A DNA stretch of 64,000 bases from Prochilodus magdalenae (GCA_024036415.1 JAMWET010001300.1:587501-651500); one strand, 5' to 3'. Shown: positions 25,191-37,320, numbered from the stretch's first letter. The notes: generated by a model from the sequence alone, not told the origin. Numbers and translations: made by a program.

Positions 25191-25426
25191 ATATACACCC
25201 ACATAACCACCACAGCCACAGATAGATATCGTTAGCCAATAGAAGACCACAAGTCCTGTCATACTCCTCTGCTGAGTTGTGCTGCATCACACACTGATAC
25301 ACTCTATGGTACACTGAACCAATCATACACATATAATGAGTAGTCCGTTTGGTAACCACATGTTTATAGGTAATATACTTATAGTATAGGTAATATACTC
25401 TTATACTGCTTTGTGTTTTATATATA
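25190..25426. other. Short intergenic spacer, nothing recognised
   Basis: AT-rich spacer between the (TG)n tract and the next MITE. Confidence 0.5.
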
Positions 25427-26167
25427 CAGCACTGTGCAAGAGACCACTCTTCATTTATTTAACTTCTAATCAAAACAGCAATTAATGTATTCCTTTTTAG
25501 TGTCAGGAAAAAAACAGAAACCAGATATTTAACTGATTGATACACAGAATCCTCAGCAACTTTAGTATTTATTCTGTTTAACGTTCACTTGTATTACAAC
25601 TTCCATTCTTTTAGGCAAACTTGCTTTCAGTTATTCAAAGAAATCTGCTGGCATATTTTTAGATGCCTCCAAAATATTCTCACATATTCTCACACATTAA
25701 GTTCAGTAATCTGAACCCAGGATTGACCATTCCATTGTTGTAAGAACACCAGTATCTTTTTGTTTGACTTCTTGACAGCTACACATGCTTTAGATCCATA
25801 GAGTTAAGTTGTCCTCGCACTGTAGGAGTGAAGGATAGAAACACCTGTGGATTGTTTCAGAGCTGAAGTAAGAGTGGAGCTTGATTTTCTCCTCTCTCTC
25901 AAAGATGAAAGCTTTAAGTGGTGTTTATCTGATTGTGACAGTTCTGGTGGTCTACCAGGTCTTGCACAGAGTCACATTTTTTTCTGCATCTTTCAAAGCT
26001 TTTTTGAGCTCCTGCTTTTTTCACTTTTTTTCCTTTTCCTTATGTAAGCTCTTATATCTAATTTCCTTAGAAATATCTCCTGACAAATGAATAACTTCAA
26101 CTTCTTAATGGCCATTAGGACTGGAAATGAAATAAATGAGGCGTGGCCTGTGACTTTTGCACAGCAC
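25427..26167. mobile_element. Non-autonomous mariner-type element (family A, copy 2)
   Basis: Flanked by TA on both sides (25425-25426 and 26168-26169). The left terminus is CAGCACTGTGCAAGAGACCA. The right terminus, reverse-complemented, is TAGTGCTGTGCAAAAGTCAC, continuing into GGCCACGCCTCATTTATTT against the left ACCACTCTTCATTTATTT. It has no transposase; length is about 741 bases. Its best relative in the window is 2381-2950, and solo ends occur at 11250 and 12628. Confidence 0.8.
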
Positions 26168-27632
26168 TATAGATATATACAATTAATACATTTATATGTA
26201 TCCCATTAGGAGCTCAGATCCAACATCCAACTTGGGATCCAACCAAACATGGCCACAATGAATTTTATTTGACTATTTTCTAACCTCTCTTTATTCCATA
26301 TCCCTAAATATTTAGACCCCATGGACTGTGCATTGAACGGTAAATCATAAAACTTCATGACCTGTATTCAAGCAAACTCAATATATTGTTCAAATCTATT
26401 ATCAATCTATCAATAAGTTTCATAATAAATAATATTTCCATATATATACTGTATATACGTGTGTGTCCGTTCCCCTGCAATTTCCTTTGTGAATACTGCC
26501 TTTTATCTTTCGCTCTAATGATGGTATTTAAAACCTTAGATAGGGAAAAACAACCCTTGTATGTGTGTGTGCGCGTGCATGTGTGTATCTTCAGGCAGAT
26601 GTCTGGGTTGATCTCCAGCTCTGGGAGGTTTCACACTGCTGTCAACAAGGTCAGAGTATTCAAAACATTATTTAAACCCAATCCCTGAGGACGGAGCCAC
26701 CCTTCCCTGCCACTCCAGTTAATTGTGACATCGCTTGACCGATGGCTGTAATGTGCTTTGCCAAGTTTTTTGAGAAAGTCTATGGTGACAAAAGAACAAG
26801 CACTTCCCACTGTCACTGTGGTACAGGGACTTAAGCAGACAGGAGATTATACTAGTGCTTTGTCAGTGCTCATTGTGGCTAAGCTTAGAGGTGGAGTTAG
26901 CACCGAGCAGCTAATTTATGGCAGTGTAAAGTTCTGGGGGAAACGTGAAGACAAATGTTTTATGTATGCTTGCTGTGTGCACATAGAGTTCAAGCTGAGA
27001 GAGCAGTGGTTTAGGCTAATTCACCGTGCAATACATACATTATTACATACATTACATAAATGTCCGACAAATTAGCATGGAGTTAAAACAACAGTGTTCA
27101 TTAGAATGCAGCAATAATTAGCTGAAAGCATTATACTGAATGAATTATAATGAAGCTCGCTAAGTCCATGACTATACCAGCACTGCTGATACAGGCCTAT
27201 CAGTTTGGACTGAATAGAACCTTTATTTCTTGTTCAGTAAGTTTGTACAAGCTCCCCCTATCTAGTTTCTTATCTTTCATCTTGTTACATAAACCCCAAA
27301 TCCAGGAGGCTTTTAAATGACTTAGTCGAGGACCTCATGCTATCAGTGAATCAAGCTTTGGAATTAAGATGTAGATAAAATGCCTGTCATTAGGAGAGCA
27401 TCAATTAGCAAATCCCCAACATGTTGCCAGTGTGCACTTGTGTTTGTAAGCTCTTTAAGTGTAAGCTCCCTTCATACAGCCAACAAATAATTCAGCAGCT
27501 TTTTATATAAACTGGCATTTTTGCATGGCCTACCATATCATCACCCTGACATATTTTGTAGGCTGTACAAATTCCATCCAAAATGTCGGTACTTTTGTAT
27601 GTATCATGCATGCAACATACTTTGAACGTGTA
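26168..27632. other. Intergenic DNA, nothing recognised
   Basis: AT-rich with short TG and TA runs. The 100-codon frames at 26386-26688 and 26758-27075 have no recognisable domain and sit in low-complexity DNA. Confidence 0.5.
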
Positions 27633-28258
27633 TTTTTTTTTTTTGTGAACAACTGTTTATTACTTTTCCCATATTGTCTGAAACAATAACATATCAGCAA
27701 TTATCAGACTACAGAAAAACATTCAGACCATACCAACCCCTCCCCCACCCCCTCTGTGTGGTGGTGCAAAATACAGAATAAGAGTAAAGATTACAGGGTC
27801 ACAGTGTGCAAATAGATACAATAAGTAAAGTGAAAAAAAGAAAAAAATTATAAAGAAGGAAAATACATTTATATATAGAATAAATAAAAAAATAATAATA
27901 ATAATACAAAGGAAAAAAGTTATCAAGTGCAGAGCAAAAATACATCTAAGATGAAGACAGCAGGGATTCCACGGAGTAAATTGCCATTTCCCACGACTTA
28001 ATAGTTTCCGTCCTTGATCCATGCATACAAGCAACTGAGAGTTCAAGCGAGTTAATGTCCAAAAAGCTAAATAGCCATTGCCTTCTTGTGATGGAATGAG
28101 GAGGATTCCATCGAGAACTTGTGTGTATTTTAAAATCCAGAGTTTGTTTGATACCTCAGTAATTACATTAAAGTTCAACTTTGCTGTACTATTCCAGTGT
28201 ATGTTATTACAAAGTTGCAGCTTTAAGCAGCAACTCTTATTGTGTTCACTTGGTTTGT
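27633..28258 (-). pseudogene. Retrocopy-like segment with poly(A) tail, parent unknown
   Basis: On the - strand the segment ends AATAAACAGTTGTTCAC followed by 12 A (T12 at 27633-27644; AATAAA complement at 27656-27661). This is the arrangement of a polyadenylated transcript copied into the genome. Upstream, an open frame on the same strand runs from about 28258 without a stop to 27723. Its first ~100 residues have ordinary composition (including VSNKLWILKYTQVLDGILLI), and the rest becomes F/I/L-rich and is probably 3' UTR. I do not recognise the protein and see no clear target-site duplication. Alternatives are the 3' end of an uncharacterised LINE or a real 3' exon with a genomic A-run. Confidence 0.4.
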
Positions 28259-28680
28259 GTCAACATCTAGTAATAATGACAAAATACATATAGTTATATA
28301 TAAGCACATATAGAGCTATATATATAAGTGATATATATTATTATAACATATTATAAGACAGTAGTGCTAAAATGCAGGAAGTGCGCTACCCCACTTCCTG
28401 CATCTCTGCAAAAAGGCAAATGGCAGTTCTTTCTTTTCCACAAAGCATTATGTGTATACACATCAATGACGTTTTATCTAATCCTTGCACAAACACGTAA
28501 TCAATAAAAGCTACAAGTGAGTAAAATGATCAAATGGCACTATGCTTGTGTTATTGTTGATGATAACAATGGCATCTAAGGATAAATGTATTAAAACCAT
28601 TTTCACATCCTCAAACATATAAACAACGAATGTCACAAACGTTTTACCTTCCACACCCATCTCTTTAGTAGAACAGTAAT
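28259..28680. other. AT-rich intergenic DNA, nothing recognised
   Basis: TA-rich sequence. The 10-base phrase ACTTCCTGCA near 28395 and its complement near 28375 form a small inverted repeat (TGCAGGAAGTGCGCTACCCC... CACTTCCTGCA). Confidence 0.4.
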
Positions 28681-30100
28681 TGGTATATTAAAGCTTATGT
28701 AGCTTTAAAATCGACACCGCCTCACCTTTCTCTCTGTGGCAGCACCTTGTCTGACTGGTCCTTCTCCTAGTGACATTTGTTGGTGTGTATTGACGTCGGC
28801 CTCCCCTATTGTGTCCCAGCACATTGTGTTTCCTTATTACCCACTTTATCAATGAGGAGATGGGCCATTCACATGCCAATCACAATGAGCCACATTGGAT
28901 TACTAAGCAGAACGCTGACCTTCCACCCAACCCCATGCAAATACACACCAACCCTCCTCCGCACACATGCATACTCCTTCTCCACATTCTCTATTACACA
29001 CGGTCTTTCAGGGTTGCCTTGTGGCAGATTTGGCTAATTAACAGCCTTTGTGTTGAGTGGTGATAGCCAGTGAGCAGTAGTCATAGGCCACTACAATGCT
29101 TGCAGGCTTCTTCTCGTCGCATTGGGAAGCAAACTGGCTCTCAGAGGTCATCCACATGCTACAAGCACGGCTACAAAGAAAAGCCACTCATCCACATTAT
29201 TCCTCGGAATACGCTGGAATTAACATCCAGTTACATTTTATAACCCGGCTGCATTTCCCAGAATGGGGTGCACTTGCCTCTATAATGAGCTGCTTTAAAT
29301 TCCTGGTAGTTGGGGTGGGCAATGAGCTGGACTAATAAATATATTATTGAGAAGGTAATATTTGACTTTGACTGAGAGGTAGCTTGCATGCCACTGAGCC
29401 AAAATTGTGACAAGGCGACAAGGCCCAGCGGTGTAGTTTTCTAGCCAAACGATGGTAACTGCTGAATTTTCATTCAGTAGACAAAGCATGATACAGCTAA
29501 TTGGTAATCATCTACCTCATATAAAACCAAAATGAAGCCATAAACGCCTTTCATATGCCATTAAGGGTTAAGTGCGAAGCCCTTTACACCAGGAGACACT
29601 TGCAGCTGCTTCCAGCTTAGCATAAGCACCTCCATGAGGGTTCCTCAAACCTCCATGATAATTCTTACCAACCGAAAAGCACTTAAGGCCAAGCGAATGT
29701 TCTTCAGTCTCACTGTTAATTATGAAGAGTGTCCTGAAGTCTGTGATCCGTCTGAAAGTGTGGCAGTTAACACATCGCAGGGCATTACAGAAGTGTGTGT
29801 GCATTGGTGGGGGGTAGCCCACACTAGAAGGACGTCACACGTAAGGTGTCAGCTCAAAGCGACATACAGCAGCTGACGTGGGCTTTTGTGCGGGTGGTCT
29901 TGGGCAGATCGAGCTTTTAACCTTACTTTGTTCTTTTCACTCCATCTTTCTTTTCCTGCAACCCCCTCCCCAAACTCAATCCCATGTGTGAGATCCTCCT
30001 GGGGCAGCTGATTGGGAAATGTCACATTTGTCAGAACAGTAGCAAAGAGTAGCTTCCGAATGGCCCAGTGCTTCTGTTTCAAGAGGCTTACAGGAAAGCT
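28681..30100. promoter_or_regulatory. Candidate conserved non-coding block
   Basis: Largely unique, balanced composition with an octamer ATGCAAAT at about 28934, a CRE-like TGACGTCG at 28789 and no simple repeats. Several 60-85 codon frames occur on both strands with no domain. It is treated as possible regulatory DNA only because of its clean unique texture. Confidence 0.25.
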
Positions 30101-30257
30101 TGGGACCCTATGAAATACATTAACAGTGTCTGTCTCTAAGGTAATCCATCATTCAAAATATGTCTGATGTTTGAAGCTTGCTTCTTTAGTTTTTAAGAGG
30201 CTATAGACCTGCCTATGTGGTTTCTGATAATGGTACCATAACGTCATTTGATCACAT
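30101..30257. other. Short intergenic spacer
   Basis: Nothing recognised. Confidence 0.4.
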
Positions 30258-30426
30258 AAGCTGCCATTTACATTGTGTGAATACATTATGGCAAATGGAC
30301 CAACAGAAATGGCCCAGGAAAAAATATCTGGTTACATTAAATTTCATTAAAATTAAATTAGGTTTTTGCCCTCTCCTGTAAAGTTGTCATTTTGAAGAAA
30401 CCTGTTTTCCCCGGACAGTGCCGATA
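30258..30426. mobile_element. MITE family C, truncated copy
   Basis: Shares GGACCAACAGAAATGG, then AGGTTTTTGCCCTCTCCTGT and GGACAGTGCCGATA in order with the fuller element at 41038-41281. The right terminus is present; the left terminal inverted repeat seen in the other copy is missing or too diverged. Confidence 0.65.
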
Positions 30427-32488
30427 ACCTGCATTGTTTAAAAGCAGTATTGTCAGTACTTTGGTTCATCTTTATAGACAGCAACATGTCAAACAGCTTC
30501 AGCATCTACATATGCAAGTCTATTTGAAATTCTAATAACTAGAAGTAGTTTGGGGCAAGCTATTTAGGCATGCAGTTAGCATAATGCTATATGCATAATC
30601 ACATAAGCTTCCATTTCTTACTAGTACCATTAGCCTTATAGCTCCAGTGCAAAACCGAATAAGAAAACGTCAGACACCAAACAGGTTTTGGCTGATGGGG
30701 CAAATTGCATGAATGTGATTTTTGGGGAAATCATCACTTTAAAATTGGTATGTGCTACAGCTTTATTATTTGTAACATACTGCAAGAACCAGAGCTTACT
30801 AGTTGCTTCACATGAGTCCAAGTTGAGTCTCAAGTCTCCTGGGTGCAAATGCGAGTCTAGGTTTGAGTCTTTAGTAGAGAATTTCAGTTTATTTCCATGC
30901 TTTGCTGCAGGCATTACATTGTACAGAAGCGAAGCCTCATTAAAAACCTGTCAACACGGCTTCAAAAATGGAGCCTTTCATTAGAACAAACCTTCAGTCT
31001 GAGGAACATACTGAAGTACATACAGTGAATGCAATGTTTGAAGAGAGGAACAACTTAATATGTTGGTCTGTGCTTTGGATTGCTAGCATGCTAACTTGCT
31101 AGGTCATTCTATCATGAAAAGCTAGTTATTTGAAGATGTGTCAAACCTAAAAACCTATGAACCTATGAAAAGCTGACAGGCAAGTTCATATAAGGCTGAT
31201 AAAAAAAATAGAGGTTTTATTAACATACAAGTTTTGTTCATGTTTATTCAGGGTGAAATTTCTGAAATTTTCAAAGTCTTACCTCTGGAGTCCAACTTAC
31301 TTTTAATTTCAAAGTCAAAGTGAACTTTATTGTCATTCAGACTTTACAACAGGAGTGCATAGCTGAACGAGATTGCGTTTTGGGGGTATTTATGGGCGGG
31401 ACTAAATATGTGACTTAAATCTGAGTCACTGACTTGAGTCCCCATCTCAAACAAAAACTCATCTAAATGACCACACCTCTTGCATAATGCATCCTACAAC
31501 AAACACATCTATCCAGACCACAAAAGGCCAGTTTGCTTTGAACAGCAGTTGTCACAATAACCGGTATGAATATGTTTATATATCAAGATACAAATATGAT
31601 ATCATCATAACAGGAACCTGTTAGGTTTGCAGTTCATTGATAGTCCACACAAATCTAGTTCTAGTTCTGGCAGAATGCTGTATATAAGACATATACACAC
31701 ACAAGTGTGTGTAAAAGATTTCCCCTGAAAAACTGGAGGCAGTCCACAGTACCTGCATACATCAAGTAGAGTCAGCTAACAGTGGTAACAGTCATGTCAG
31801 CGCACAGGCTAAAACTGTACAAACAATGGCCAGAGCCAGGCTGCATCATTACTCTTTCAGCTAACGCGGATGTGACATTTTCCTCCTTGCTGTAGGGGGA
31901 ATTTGTGCACATAGGTTGTTCCTTACTGGTCATCTATTGTGCATGTTAGCCTGTGTAAAAGGGCCTGGAATGGTCCGCTTCGCTCCGAGGTGCATTAATG
32001 TGCATATGAAGCATGTAGTGCCTATTTGCAGAACATTCGCTAAGTGAATCCTGTTCTCAGTGTGTGTGCTGCATGCATGGAAACACCCCCCCTGGTTTCT
32101 GCTTCGAGCTTCATGCCTATCGAGCTCATCCCCTGCATCTTGTTTATTTGCACCGATGCGTGCGTGTGTGTGGGGTGTCCAGTTAGTGGATGGGAAGCGT
32201 AGATCTAAACCATGCTTGACACTGGCTGCTCATGTGGAAGTTGAGAGTGAGAGAGCACACGCTGGCCGAGCCTTAGATCTGCCTTTCATCATATTTACAC
32301 ACTGCTCAGAGAAGAGTCAGGATTCCAACAGGGCTATCACGAGTGCTCAAATCAACTCGGTTCATGGTTAATAAATATATCAATTAAAATTGAGCTTCTC
32401 GATGAATCGTCAATGATTAGTTTGCAGTTAGCATAAGGATGCATATTAATGAGAATTATGCAAATTCTCCTAGCATGCAGCCAGTTGG
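30427..32488. other. Intergenic DNA, one weak interspersed repeat
   Basis: No gene recognised. At about 31308-31382 the phrase AAGTGAACTTTATTGTCATT followed by ACGAGATTGCGTTTT matches a very common teleost repeat end (from memory, class unsure). The 32.0-32.4 kb stretch is unique and slightly GC-richer. Confidence 0.4.
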
Positions 32489-32590
32489 ATGCTACCAGGG
32501 TGGTATGGGTGGGGGTGGTGATGAGGATCGGTTGGGTGATCATGACTTGACTATTACCCAACAACCTGGCCACTGGGCATAAATCCTAGC
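32489..32590. repeat. Local repeat D, copy 1
   Basis: A G-rich head (GGTGGTATGGGTGGGGGTGG) is followed by a 58-base core that matches 33606-33663 with 5 mismatches. The core contains GTTGGGTGA and TTACCCAAC, which can pair as a small hairpin. Confidence 0.8.
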
Positions 32591-33569
32591 TTACAGTCAG
32601 ATGAGCCTACCTATTTATACGCATTATTTTGCAACTAGGTTTACAGTAATAAAAATTATTTATGATGTATTTTGTGTTTTGGAATCAACCATGTGTCTAT
32701 GCATGATTTGTCATTGTTCAGTAAAGTCTATTTTTATTGTTTATCCAAATAATTGATAGTTTTATCTGTATTTATTGATAATATTGTGACAGGCCTAGAT
32801 TTTAGACAGCAATGGCAGTGCTAGGATATGTGTAGGATACGTGCAAGATTTGTGTAGCTTCCCTGAATTACTTCAAATAGCCTGGATCGGAATACCATGG
32901 ACATTCATCTTGTTGAGTGACTGATGCTAAATAGTTGAAAGCAAACACATACCAAAAACTAACAGTCAGTTAATGTTAGATAGATAGAACAGCAGGCTAG
33001 TAAAGTAGCATACCAGAATGCTGACCAATGGGACTGCCTGCAAGAGGTGCTTTTAGGGTATTTAAGGTAGTTTAAAATATTTCATTTCTTTCTAACCCGG
33101 CCCAGAACCAAAAATACTGTTTTGAGCTTAAGGATAAAGAAACCATGCAGTGCTTTATGGATCATACTTCTCATGTCATTTTCTGTTACCAAGATTTCTA
33201 ATTATTATATTGTCATGATGTTGTTTAGAACAGGACTACAGTTACAGATGGAGCTTCAGGATCGGCTAAATATAGAAGGTAATTAGCTCCACAATTAATA
33301 CTTGGCAGATCTGTAAAAACAATGGACATTACAGATTTGTACTAGACTTAAATCATGTATGTCCCCTCCCCAGGAATCCCTCACAGGTCCATCACAAACA
33401 GTGGGATCAAGAACAATGTGCAATACAGGAGTAGGCTATAAACAGGCAGACACTTACACATCATAAAAGACAATATGAGAGACATGGAGGTAAAGACAGA
33501 CTACTAGTGTTCAGCTGAGGTCTGCATAGACAACAGAATGATAGTATATTCAAAAGAACCAACAGTGTA
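32591..33569. other. Intergenic DNA, nothing recognised
   Basis: Lies between the two copies of repeat D. No gene. Confidence 0.5.
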
Positions 33570-33665
33570 AAGCCAGTGGAGGGGTTGGGGGTGGTGTTGG
33601 GGTTTGGTTGGGTGACCATGAGTTGACTATTACCCAACAACCTAGCCTCTGGGCATAATTCCTCC
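33570..33665. repeat. Local repeat D, copy 2
   Basis: Same orientation as copy 1, with core starts 1076 bases apart. G-rich head GGGGTTGGGGGTGGTGTTGG, then GGTTGGGTGACC and ACTATTACCCAACAACCT. The - strand translations of both copies include the string RLLGNSQ, but the differences between copies are amino-acid changing, so coding selection is not supported. Confidence 0.8.
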
Positions 33666-33939
33666 AAGGGCCTAAAGAATTCAAGGAAATCATGCATTGA
33701 AACAACTTTCACAATGTTGCGGCTCTGATCATTGAGGAGTGGCGCCCTTCTCGAGCCTGAAATGTCAGCAAACTCGCTTTTACCATCCATGAGGCTGAGT
33801 GGAGAAGGGATGATGACAGAGAAGGGAAGAAAACGGTCTGTTCTTTTGATAAAAGGAAGCTTGTTAGGACAGTGTACTGAATTTGCTAGAGTAAGGGATA
33901 ACTTTATTGCGAGTAGCTGTATTTTTTTTTTTTTTTGGG
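33666..33939. other. Short intergenic spacer
   Basis: It contains a T14 run at about 33921-33936 and nothing else recognised. Confidence 0.4.
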
Positions 33940-34520
33940 GGAGCGAGATGGCAAGGTAATTTGCATGTCAGAACGGCGTGTTTAATAGGGGACTGTAAAT
34001 GAGGTTACTCGATATTGGACGAGTCCGCAAATCTGGTTTCCTAGCAATCTCACATGAAAAAGCATGCACGACTTAAAATAGCCAGTGGAGAGCCAATCAT
34101 AATACTTTATTTTGAGAATGTAATTTTCTCAAGCCTCGCCAGTAATTAACCTCGCTACAGAAAAGGTATTGGAAGCGCCACACTCGCAATTCCAGCTATA
34201 CCACACTAAAAGACTGGCTACAGTGTGTGATAGGCTGAGCAAGAGAAGGTGCAGGAGAGAGAGAGAAAGCCCAAATTCAACTTTATGAGGAGTCTTTTCT
34301 TTTCGCATTCTCTCCCTTTCTCTCTCCCATCCCTATTTAAAACCGCTGCTTCTTTCTGCTTCTGCTGAATTGGGGTTTTGTTCGCGGTTAATTCAGGAGC
34401 TGCTCATCGGAGGCCTTCTCCCAGCCATCGGGATCGCTTACAATGATGGCGGTCAAACACCTTGGCAGATAATTGACTGTGAGCGGTCCGACTTGTTTTC
34501 CTAAGTGGTAACAATGGAGA
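33940..34520 (+). promoter_or_regulatory. Candidate conserved block with a promoter-like TATA segment
   Basis: Unique sequence with TAATTTGCATGTC at 33957 and AGTAATTAACC near 34140, then a pyrimidine-rich stretch and a TATA-like TATTTAAAA at 34334-34342. About 100 bases further is a tiny frame ATGATGGCGG...TAA (34443-34472) and a GGTAAC donor-like site at about 34507. The arrangement resembles a first exon, but nothing proves transcription. It would lie about 27 kb upstream of ppargc1a exon 1. Confidence 0.25.
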
Positions 34521-36147
34521 CAAAGAACACTAAGGAGGAGAGAAAAAAAGAAAGATCTGAATCTTGGCCCTCATTGCCTAGGCAGAGTAAGGTGGAGGGG
34601 GGGGACGTCCACCTGAGCCAACTTGCTTTGTCTCATTTAGTGCCAGCCTGCAGAAAAGCTTTTCTTTTTTTTTCGCCTTGCCTTTGTGCTTTATCATTAC
34701 AGCAACATTTAAGCTGCTCACTTTCCCCACAGAAGAAGAACAATCTTTCATCTTTTAAATATTTACTTAAATATGATTCATCACATCAATCAATGAACCT
34801 TAATAAACCGTCATACCAGTGATCACAACTGAAAGAATATGATGAAAGTAAAGAACAGAAAGAAGTGAAAGGAGCGTTTTCTAAGACTTGGACCGAAGAC
34901 AGCACTGGATAGAAGATAAATTGTGTCTAAATTAGCTGTCTGTCAGGTTGATAGCTCTTTAAGAAACATTATTGTCAAGCTAATGAAAGACCCTGCTGCA
35001 AAAATACATCTTCCTAAACGAGATGTCAGAAAAGGATCTCCCTCTTTGAGAGCAGAACATTTGTATGAGCATTTCTAGCCTTTCTCATTATGGAAAACCG
35101 CAAGGTTAACAACGTGGTACTGGACTGAGTGCTGGAACATGGCCTGTCATGTGGACTGAATAGTTTCTCTGGATCTTTCCATGCCAAATAAAGTGTCTGA
35201 TTGTGCTGTACCTCTGGTGCCCATATAGAGGGGTTGGCCCATAGCAACTGGGTCAGCTTACATCTTTAACAGACTCCTTGTAGCACTACTAATGAAATAC
35301 TACAGCCATGTCTCAAGGGTAGCTATGAAAACGCAGACTACGTCAGAACACCTCATTTACACAAAGCAACAATGAGTAAACATTATCCGCTTGTTAAGTC
35401 TGATGCCGCTTGTGATGGAATAGCCATTTCTTGGTCCAAATGCTTCTTCAGATCCCAAAAGCAGACAACTATTGTGGAACCTGTGAACCTTTTTACAATC
35501 ACTTCCTTATTCAGTGAGGCGCCACTGAGGGTCAAAAAGCATCTTTCAACTCCATGCTAAGACACTCAGGTCCAAGCTTCTACTGTGTTTGCTGAGGTTT
35601 TAGTCTTTGTAACCTGCTGTGGTGCTGTGTTCTTTGGTGTTTGAATAGATCTGGGTCCAAAAGCTTCTCAAATGTTATTCTGTGGCTTTTCTTGCAATTA
35701 GAAAGAGAGAATGGAAATTGACAGGGTACGGTGCCTTAGGAACTAGTCCTAAGAACTAGAATAATGAAGAAAAAAAGTTTTGCATGAAACGCTTGGCAAG
35801 AGAAGTGTTAGAATGACAGCTGAGAAGTGTTTTTGGTCTTAACCAAGGACATGACACTGCAGCATGCTGAAAAGACAAAAGCTTCAGTCAACACAGTAGA
35901 GACTTGGACCCGCACGTAAACTGTCTTTGAGGACTACTATGTCTTATACTGAATATGAAATTACGTTATTAATACCCCATCACAAAACGATGCACGAAGA
36001 ATTTCATGTATTCGCTTTCTGTACAGCAGCTTTTAGATACCACTATCTTTTTGGACGTCTGGTTCCTATTACTAACACTGTGAACAATTCTGACTTGGTA
36101 AGTGTTCTCTAGAACTATTTAGAATGACTTTCTTAACAATCTTAACA
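34521..36147. other. Intergenic DNA, nothing recognised
   Basis: No gene. A 105-codon frame at 34505-34822 overlaps the block above and has no recognisable domain. Confidence 0.5.
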
Positions 36148-36180
36148 ATACAGTTATGCAAAAGTTTGCTCAAACCTGCA
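36148..36180 (+). mobile_element. Solo mariner-type terminus
   Basis: TACAGTTATGCAAAAGTTTG followed by CTCAAACC closely resembles the left terminus at 39225 (TACAGTTGTATGCAAAAGTT). No matching right end is found downstream, so this is probably a truncated element. Confidence 0.4.
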
Positions 36181-36420
36181 AAATATTTTTGGTTAATTTC
36201 ACAGGAACCTAAAAGGCCCTAAGGGTTCCCCACTGATAAGTCCATAGTTATGGCACTGGCCCAGAATATGCAGGAACTGACAATTTCATGTAATAGTCCA
36301 TATTTTCAAAGCTGAATGCTGATTTAGGATCAGTTTCATATCTTCTATACTTTGACTTCACTGACGACAACTGAACCTGGACCAGCACTTCTAATCTGAG
36401 AAGCTTTGTGAATATGGGGC
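36181..36420. other. Short intergenic spacer
   Basis: Nothing recognised. Confidence 0.4.
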
Positions 36421-36428
36421 TATTAATG

Positions 36429-36650
36429 TAGTTAGTGTAGCTCAGTGGATAACACCACTGCCCTTCAGCGAGCCAACACCATGTGTGGGAGGCTGGGGAG
36501 GGTGACTACCGGTCTGGGTGACTATGCTGTGCTACACCAATAAGAGTCCTTGGGCAAGACTTCTAACACTACATTGGCCTACCTGTAATATGATTACCCT
36601 TGTAAGTCGCTCTGGATAAGAGCGTCAGCTAAATGCCGTGAATGTAAATG
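36429..36650 (+). mobile_element. tRNA-derived SINE (second copy)
   Basis: Same family as 23726-23950. The A box TAGCTCAGTGG (36438-36448) is canonical, but the B box region is disrupted (GGGGAGGGTGACTACC). The body and the GTAAGTCGCTCTGGATAAGA tail are well kept. An 8-base direct repeat TATTAATG flanks it at 36421-36428 and 36651-36658 and is a good target-site duplication. Confidence 0.9.
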
Positions 36651-36658
36651 TATTAATG

Positions 36659-37320
36659 AATGCCATGAATGAAATCCAACAGCTTTCCAGAATTTACCAC
36701 CTCTGCCTTTTCCCTCATGAGGGAGTTCAGAAGGAGAGTATGCAAAGTGAATGTAGGTGGTTGTGGCTGGAGGTTGATGTTAAGTAATGCAGGCAAAATG
36801 TCAGGATGGAAGAACCTGAGAGTGTCTAGCCCTCGGCCTAGCTGGCACGCTCATATAGTGCTTATTATATACGGAGGGTTATTTATAAAGCCTAGCATGT
36901 GTCACTACCTCCTGATGTGCTATCACACTCTCTGTTTTGGCCCACTGCTTCTTACATCTCTGACTTGTTTACTCGCCAGTCTAAATTGAGGGCAAAGCGA
37001 GGGCAAGTGTTAAAGTACAGAGTCACTGCTGGGTCCCGCACACTGCTAACCGCACACATCCGCCCTGACTTATACACAGACAGCCATGAGAAGGTGTACA
37101 CATACACATTAAGCTCTGGTGTACAGGCACTTTTCCTCTCCCTCTTTCTGTCTATATCAGTCTAATTTCTCCAGTCTCTCACTCTCTCTCTCTCTCTTCC
37201 ACGCAGGCACATGCAAACACCTGTTTAGCTGACTACTTGACTGCCTCTCGCTGTCTTCTTCCCCCAGCACAATCTCTTATGTCTCTTTCTTGTTTTCCCC
37301 GGCTGACTCCTTAATTGCCT
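36659..37320. other. Intergenic DNA with CT-rich patch
   Basis: A CT-rich stretch at about 37134-37200 and otherwise nothing recognised. Confidence 0.5.

Noticed and set aside
25000..25359. Frames of V/C and T/H repeats
   Set aside because: Translations of the (TG)n microsatellite.
32352..33790. Shared peptide RLLGNSQ on the - strand at two sites, suggesting a duplicated gene
   Set aside because: The two 58-base repeats differ by amino-acid-changing substitutions and the flanks are unrelated. This is a non-coding repeat rather than paralogous coding DNA.
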